Part shown: positions 59,601 through 64,000 of the stretch, one piece after another | Numbering within the stretch: the stretch's first letter is position 1 | How the letters are laid out: the number at the start of each line of letters is the position of its first letter | Source of the DNA: Pempheris klunzingeri | Taxonomy: Eukaryota; Chordata; Actinopteri; Acropomatiformes; Pempheridae | Assembly (NCBI RefSeq): GCF_042242105.1 | Contig: NC_092019.1 | Coordinates: forward strand, 14,758,328 to 14,822,327 | Reading direction: 5' to 3' | DNA length: 64,000 nt | Translations under genes and position numbers: made by a program | Notes under the pieces: generated by a model | What the model was told of the DNA's origin: nothing | Database searches by the model: none | Seen by the model: the letters and a program-made list of their open reading frames with translations, nothing else

Positions 59601-61910
59601 CGTGTCCCATATGATTCCATACCTCCGACCAAAATTTTATGGCGGTTTATTTAAATAAGCTGCGTTTTGTTTTGACAGAATTCCACAGTTTAGTGCTCTC
59701 TGTCAATCCGACCCAAAGCCTGTTCCTTTTTCACTCACTGCCAATAATCACACACCACTGCACACACACAGACAACCATCATGGCAACTAGCCGAGCTCA
59801 CTTCTCCCGTCCAAATAGTCCTGCAGTGGTTCCAGCCCCAATAAGTCAGGATCAACAGTAGACTGTGGCGAAGCAGCTGGAGCCCTTAGACCCCCTTCCC
59901 CTCGACTTACCTCACCCCCAGTCTGTTCAAAGCCAGTCTGCTACCCACAGGAACAATAACATAATCAAAATAGAATTATGCTGTATCAAATTAATTGGAT
60001 AGTCCCATAAATCTGACTTTCCAGGTTACATGAGTACACTTTTTTTCAGTGCACTTCTAAAGCACTACATTAGACATACAGAAAAACAGGCCGTGGCTGA
60101 TGGCAGACATCTATAGCACAGGGGTGAAATATTTGTCACATCTGTCAGTGTGTGTGATTTGTGAATGTGTATACTTTGTACTGCATACCATTTTATGATA
60201 CAGTATAAGCAGTGTGATTTCTGGTAGAGCTCTGAGTTTCAGAGAAGCAGTGAGCCTCATTAGTCTTGTTAGTTTAAGACTTTGATCCCTTCTGCTGTAA
60301 TTCATCTGCGTGCACGCATACACACACACACACACACACGCACACACACACACGCACACACACACACGCGCACACACACAAACACACACACACACACACA
60401 CACGCATACACACTGTCTCCCAATTCCAAACTACAAATGAATTATAACTAAGTATCTGGAGTGTTAACACTGGAAAAGTTTCTAAATTAAGGGTACTCAA
60501 AGATTTCACTTTTCATTTAACTTGAGTGTGATGTGGATGGTTGCTATTGTCCCACAATGCAATGCCTAACAGAAGTGGAGGAGATCACACAGCTGGAAAA
60601 AATTACAACAAGTTGTGGACTGTGGTGAAGAGCTAGAGGAACATTTTAAAAAACAAGAAGAACTAGCATTAATTCTTTGAGGAAACATTGTGTTGTTTAA
60701 TTGTCAGTGGTGCTCCAAAGTCAGCATTTGTTAGTCGGTTCATGTTTTGTATCGTGGAGTGCATTTATTCATCTTACACTAAGTTTATAATGTTTGATAT
60801 TAGTATTTTAGTTTTTCTTTTAAATTTCCTTTATCTAACCCTAAGTCTCACTGCGTTTAAAATCTATTATTCAATACACATTTAAGAATTGGTAAGAATA
60901 GTAAAGTTAAAATGGGTATTTAGAGTTTCCAAAACTTGAAAAATAAGGGAAAAACTAAAAAGGACTATTCTGCGCTCTTTGTGTGGCCTGTTCCAGGTCT
61001 CCACAGCGGAGAGGTAAAGTGGCCCTGGCCCTATCTGTTTGGTGACACCAAAGTTACTCAATATCTGCCTGGACCATTTTTTTCACATTTATTTTACAAT
61101 TTACATGTTGGAATATTGTCATCATAACCTGTAATAAACTATGATGGCATGTACTGTGATTGATCTGTTCTGTACGAGCGACACCTTTAGTATATTTGTC
61201 CGTCCTGGGAGAGAGATCTCTCCTCTGTTGCCTTTTCTGAGGTTTCTTCCATTTTTCCCATTACAGGGGGTTTTTGTGGGAGTTTTTCCTGCTCTGAATC
61301 AAGGGTCTATGGATGCTGTGCAGATTGTAAATCCCCAAATTGCGGCAAATTGTGATTTTAGACTATCTAAACAAAATTGACGTGACTTGACTATTTTATA
61401 TATCCTTTAAAATTGATTTGAATTTGTTGTAAAATTTAAACTTTCTTTGACCAACTCCGTTTCAACTCTGAAAACGCACATCTGTAGCACTTTGTGAGAA
61501 CACAGGCCATTATTTATTTCTCACATATGTAGACACAGATAAGGATGAACCAGCCCAAGAAGAGTTTTTTTTTAGAGTTTTCTGTAAAGGGTTAGCATTA
61601 AGTATGGAATTAGGACTATTTAAGCATGTTCTTCTTACCAGGTAGCCATAATATCTGTGTGAGGCAGGTGACACTGTCGGTCATCAGGGTTCAGGATTCT
61701 GGGAGTCAAGATCATTGCAGCGTCCACAGACACTACAGCTCGAGACCTACACACACACACACACACACAATTGATATAAGACATAATAAAACTTGAAGGT
61801 CTCAGGGAGTTTCATAAATTCAAAAGCATTTCAAAGTGAGACAAAATGCATTGTTCATCTTTACCTGTAGACTGACACCTCGCCTACGCCAAACGCCCCC
61901 ACAATCAGAT
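45155..61910 (-). CDS. itga8: Integrin alpha-8, C-terminal 592 residues (5' part outside window)
   Basis: Cell-surface receptor chain that pairs with beta-1 and binds RGD ligands such as nephronectin. Seventeen minus-strand exons join in phase: 61910-61865, 61746-61639, 57391-57336, 56882-56725, 56506-56375, 55851-55784, 55184-55037, 54254-54162, 51570-51491, 51032-50952, 49999-49894, 48876-48718, 46546-46430, 46320-46207, 45683-45582, 45468-45346, 45244-45155. They encode the end of the beta-propeller ([14 protein letters not shown]), thigh and calf domains ([49 protein letters not shown]), a furin-type site RHKR before AV that splits heavy and light chains, [10 protein letters not shown], one transmembrane helix (from [11 protein letters not shown]) and the short tail [20 protein letters not shown] and [11 protein letters not shown] point to alpha-8 rather than alpha-V or alpha-5. 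The upstream propeller exons are missing only because the window ends; intron 61911-64000 stays open. Confidence 0.94.
45287..45345 (-). other. itga8 last intron, read-through frame
   Basis: Part of the short last intron (45345-45245). A reading frame stays open from the transmembrane exon into it and ends near 45286, so retention would replace the conserved GFFDR tail. There is no sign that this is used. Confidence 0.3.
46120..46190 (+). repeat. Dispersed fish repeat tail with (ATGG)n end
   Basis: GGATTGGCTCCAGCCCCCGG, then GATAAGCGGTATAGATAATGG and ATGGATGGG. This is the familiar 3' tail of a LINE/SINE family found throughout teleosts. It ends only about 16 bases from the itga8 splice donor at 46206/46207. 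Confidence 0.7.
46547..48717 (-). other. itga8 intron
   Basis: 2.2 kb intron between exons 48876-48718 and 46546-46430. AT-rich and unique-looking, with a G-run at about 47990. No embedded gene recognised. Confidence 0.7.
50110..50243 (-). mobile_element. tRNA-derived SINE fragment
   Basis: On the minus strand it starts GGGAGCCCTGGTAGCGCACC, an A-box-like element (50232-50221). A B-box-like GGGTTTTGATC (50178-50168) follows about 45 bases on, then a tRNA-unrelated body containing CTTTGCTGCACGTCATCCC. Spacing of A and B boxes fits a tRNA-type pol III promoter, but there is no intact tRNA. Lies in an itga8 intron in the same orientation as the gene. Confidence 0.6.
51747..51774. repeat. (GT)n microsatellite
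   Basis: About 25 bases of GT within an itga8 intron. Confidence 0.9.
52215..52243. repeat. (AGG)n triplet repeat
   Basis: Nine AGG units in a row; purine-only on the plus strand. Confidence 0.92.
54420..54492. repeat. Polypurine tract (GGGA/GGAA-rich)
   Basis: About 70 bases that are almost only A and G on the plus strand, with GAGGGAGG-type repeats, in the itga8 intron just upstream of exon 54254-54162. On the sense (minus) strand it is a long pyrimidine tract 170-240 bases before the acceptor. Confidence 0.85.
54571..54688. repeat. Long (CA)n microsatellite
   Basis: 118 bases of CA with a few CT interruptions, the longest simple repeat in the window. Confidence 0.97.
55416..55466. repeat. 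(TG)n microsatellite
   Basis: About 50 bases of TG with one CACG interruption, in an itga8 intron. Confidence 0.95.
56198..56355 (+). mobile_element. Dispersed teleost repeat with CAGAAT start and poly(A) tail
   Basis: Four AATCAG units, then TACTTTAATAATCCCCAGGG with a following GGAAATTGC, and ending in about 19 A. This is the common fish phrase 'TTTATTAATCCC..GGGAAATT'. The poly(A) end suggests a retroposed unit in plus orientation, antisense to itga8. The tail ends 20 bases from the splice donor of exon 56506-56375. Confidence 0.6.
56622..56670. repeat. (CA)n(TA)n microsatellite
   Basis: About 38 bases of CA followed by ten bases of AT alternation in the short intron between exons 56882-56725 and 56506-56375. 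Confidence 0.95.
60318..60414. repeat. Imperfect (CA)n/(CG) microsatellite
   Basis: Nearly 100 bases of CA interrupted by several CG and AA steps; the CpG steps within the tract are unusual for vertebrate CA repeats. Confidence 0.93.
61140..61392 (+). mobile_element. Dispersed teleost repeat, longer copy
   Basis: Contains GTCCGTCCTGGGAGAGAGAT, TTTCTTCCATTTTTCCC, GGGAGTTTTTCC, GCAGATTGTAAA and an A-rich end with ACTATCTAAACAAAATTGAC. The order and wording match a very common fish repeat as I remember it. Its last ~75 bases match the reverse complement of 32844-32924. No coding capacity. Confidence 0.7.
61750..61770. repeat. Short (CA)n next to a splice acceptor
   Basis: About 20 bases of CA. 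On the sense strand this is a (TG)n directly before the AG acceptor of exon 61746-61639, so the acceptor has a TG-rich rather than a classic pyrimidine tract. Confidence 0.85.
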
Positions 61911-62031
61911 CTACACAGAGAGAGAGAGAAAGAGAGAGAGACGGGAAATAGAGAGCTTCAAAGAATGCCACAGATGGGACTGATTTCAAGGTCTCCAGCA
62001 AGCTTCATCAAACACAGACCTCTCACATTTA

Positions 62032-62033
<2 letters not shown>

Positions 62034-62074
<41 letters not shown>
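62034..62074. repeat. (CA)n microsatellite
   Basis: About 41 bases of CA, about 120 bases left of a TG tract of similar length. Confidence 0.95.
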
Positions 62075-62075
<1 letters not shown>

Positions 62076-62194
62076 TGTGACATTGCATTGATATCACCAT
62101 GCTTTTCCTTTCTTATCCCTTCACACATGACCCGGTTCAGACTAAATTCATAAACACATGTGCTAATGTGCTTGTGCATGAATGTGTGTTCATA

Positions 62195-62196
62195 TG

Positions 62197-62243
<47 letters not shown>
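62195..62243. repeat. (TG)n microsatellite
   Basis: About 49 bases of TG with one CG step; complementary to the CA tract at 62034-62074. Confidence 0.95.
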
Positions 62244-62245
<2 letters not shown>

Positions 62246-62513
62246 CATGAGACAGGGACCCCATGCTGCATTCCAATGCCATTAGAAACTTCACATCGCT
62301 CCAATCACATTTCGCTAAACAACAACATTTCCCAACAGAGCCTGTGTAGTAACAGCTCCTAATCGTAAGCAGCAACAGATCTCATCTATATGTGATTTTT
62401 ATTTGTTTTCATGGGTTTTGTGATGAACACACACTTTTAATTGGCTCTCAGAGTTTAAAATAGAGCTGGTATTTAATGGCTGCGGTTAGGGGACACATAC
62501 CAATGAAAGCCGC

Positions 62514-62536
62514 ACACACACACACACACACACACA
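62514..62536. repeat. Short (CA)n
   Basis: About 23 bases of CA. Confidence 0.9.
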
Positions 62537-63710
62537 GACGCAGACACATGCACACATACAAGTGCTGATTAAAACAATGTGAAACTGCAGAGAGGCACTT
62601 AATGGATACAAACCACGACTGCCAGATGCAGCAAAACTAAGTTGTGTGATCCTGAGAAAGACAGAATAACCTCACGCTGCTCTCATTGAGCAGCTGGGTC
62701 TACAACTAATGAATATTTTCATTATCAATTAATCTTTTATCATTTTTTTATGACTAACTGTTAACTTGTTTGGACCATAAAATGGCCAAAAACAGTACAA
62801 AGAATTCTATTATAATTTCTCAAACTCAAGATTTCAAAAACTAGAATTTATCCATTTATTTGAGTTATGTACTCTCGTGTAATAAGCAGGAGCCACTGAA
62901 TGTTTGACATTTTTACTTGATTATCAACTATTTTTAATAACATTCAGGTTAAATTGTGGTAAGCTGGTGGAAGTGTAGTCTTATAGTCTTTACTTGTCAT
63001 TTGCTGTGTCTTTCCTCTCCTGCATATTTAAGAAGAAAGGAACTAATTGAATCTGAGAGAGGAACATCTGTTTCTGCCTTTGGCTGCAGTCACTGAGTCC
63101 CCCTGAAACCACAACATTAAACATTTAGGCCCTGTCCCTCTTCCCCTGGGGTGTGCTATGTTGCTATGCGAGTGTGTGACTCTGTGTGTGTGTGTCGACA
63201 CAGCCTGCAACGAGAAAGGACCTCAAGATGTGGGTTTTGTGGGGCAGCTGGAGAGGTACGGAAAAGGGGAAAAATGGTGCAGGAGGAGGAATGATAGAAA
63301 GAAAGGGAGAGAAGAGGATAGTGCACTTGGCCTTTAAACTGTGATCTGTTAAAGCCATCAGAGGTAAGGTGTGTTTTCAGCAGAGGGACTGCCTTACTCC
63401 CAGTCCAAATTCCTCTGTCCATCCCGCAGTTGGAGTTGTGTAACTCAGAAATCCAACTCCACTCCTGCCATAGGTGTGCGTTTTCACCACAGTGGTTGTC
63501 TGTATTCTTTAGTTTGCTCTCAAAAACCGCTGCATGACATGAGACTGATTTGAGGATAGGGCACCTTTGGGGTTAAGTGTGTGTGAGAGTGTGAGTGCGT
63601 GCATGGCTGCACCGAGGGCTAAATCAAATAACGGGCTACTTTCCTTTTCATGTCAATCCCATTTCCTTACACACAGGAAAGCTTGCTTGCCACTGTTGAT
63701 TTGAGGTTAG

Positions 63711-63714
<4 letters not shown>

Positions 63715-63779
<65 letters not shown>
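63715..63779. repeat. (TG)n microsatellite
   Basis: 65 bases of uninterrupted TG, likely polymorphic. Confidence 0.97.
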
Positions 63780-63780
<1 letters not shown>

Positions 63781-64000
63781 TAGACCTTCCAAACCACACC
63801 CACACACAAATGGACTGACACAACAGTGTGTACACTCCACTCACTGATGGCAGGTCTAGGTGCAGGTATAGTCTTGGTAACTGAGCTGCTTTAGCTGATG
63901 GTGTCTGTCCTGGGCTGTGAAAACACCACCACCAGCCAGAGTTTAGACAGACTGTCAAGCTGTCACTGGCTGTCTGCCCTGACTGCCTGTTTAGCTGCAG

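Larger units (their letters stand above)
57392..61638 (-). other. itga8 intron
   Basis: 4.2 kb intron, the longest complete one of itga8 in the window. Contains a CTCF-like ACTCCAGGGGGCA (58199-58211), a long imperfect CA tract (60318-60414) and a dispersed repeat (61140-61392). The splice phases on both sides fit each other, so no exon is missing. Confidence 0.7.
61911..64000 (-). other. Start of a long itga8 intron (runs past the window edge)
   Basis: No further propeller exon could be found up to the right edge. Dominated by microsatellites (62034-62074, 62195-62243, 62514-62536, 63715-63779), with a polypurine patch near 63254-63317. Confidence 0.55.

Noticed and set aside
57392-61638. 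Additional itga8 exon around 59460-59560 or 59880-59940
   Set aside because: Short frames with splice-like edges exist, but the phases and protein sequence of the flanking exons already join without a gap.
45155-61910. Assignment to itgav or itga5
   Set aside because: The cytoplasmic tail [11 protein letters not shown] and the calf-domain wording are those of alpha-8; alpha-V has GFFKRVRPP and alpha-5 GFFKRSLPY.

Overview
The window is vertebrate nuclear DNA, almost certainly from a teleost fish and probably a percomorph with a compact genome. Evidence: short GT-AG introns, fish-type coding sequences (a fish fabp11, and an ataxin-1 without the mammalian glutamine tract), abundant (CA)n/(TG)n microsatellites, and several dispersed repeats typical of ray-finned fish. 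There are no operons, CRISPR arrays, rRNA or conventional tRNA genes. Five protein-coding genes can be assembled exon by exon with consistent splice phases.

Layout: hey1 (minus, CDS 1303-2770, complete, 5 exons, 310 aa) is a Notch-responsive bHLH-Orange repressor. A gene-free stretch of about 10.7 kb follows, holding a degraded TIR element (4376-4941) and a facing pair of CTCF-like motifs (12286-12657). fabp11a (plus, 13509-14265, complete, 4 exons, 134 aa) is an intracellular fatty-acid-binding protein. fam8a1 (plus, 16151-17915, complete, 5 exons, 335 aa) is an RDD-family membrane protein. About 11 kb of gene-free DNA leads to a candidate atxn1 leader exon ending at 29350. The main atxn1 exon begins near 32985, and the CDS (plus, 33230-36823, 2 coding exons, 831 aa) encodes ataxin-1 with an intact AXH domain and the 14-3-3/phospho-serine motif. 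A probable long atxn1 3' UTR runs to about 40.7 kb. A graveyard of transposon remnants (39.7-43.2 kb) separates it from itga8 (minus, 45155-61910 and on past the right edge). Seventeen 3' exons of itga8 encode the C-terminal ~592 residues of integrin alpha-8.

The five genes do not form a pathway. They sit in three human linkage groups: HEY1 and the FABP4 cluster at 8q21, FAM8A1 and ATXN1 at 6p22, ITGA8 at 10p13. The window therefore looks like a fish-specific mosaic of ancestral blocks. atxn1 and itga8 converge tail to tail.

I found no convincing undescribed system. The observations most worth checking are the glutamine tract present in fam8a1 but absent from ataxin-1, the short upstream ORFs in the atxn1 leader, the miR-101/miR-130/miR-19 seed matches and Pumilio motifs in the atxn1 3' UTR, the CTCF-like pair between hey1 and fabp11a, and repeats lying close to splice sites of itga8.
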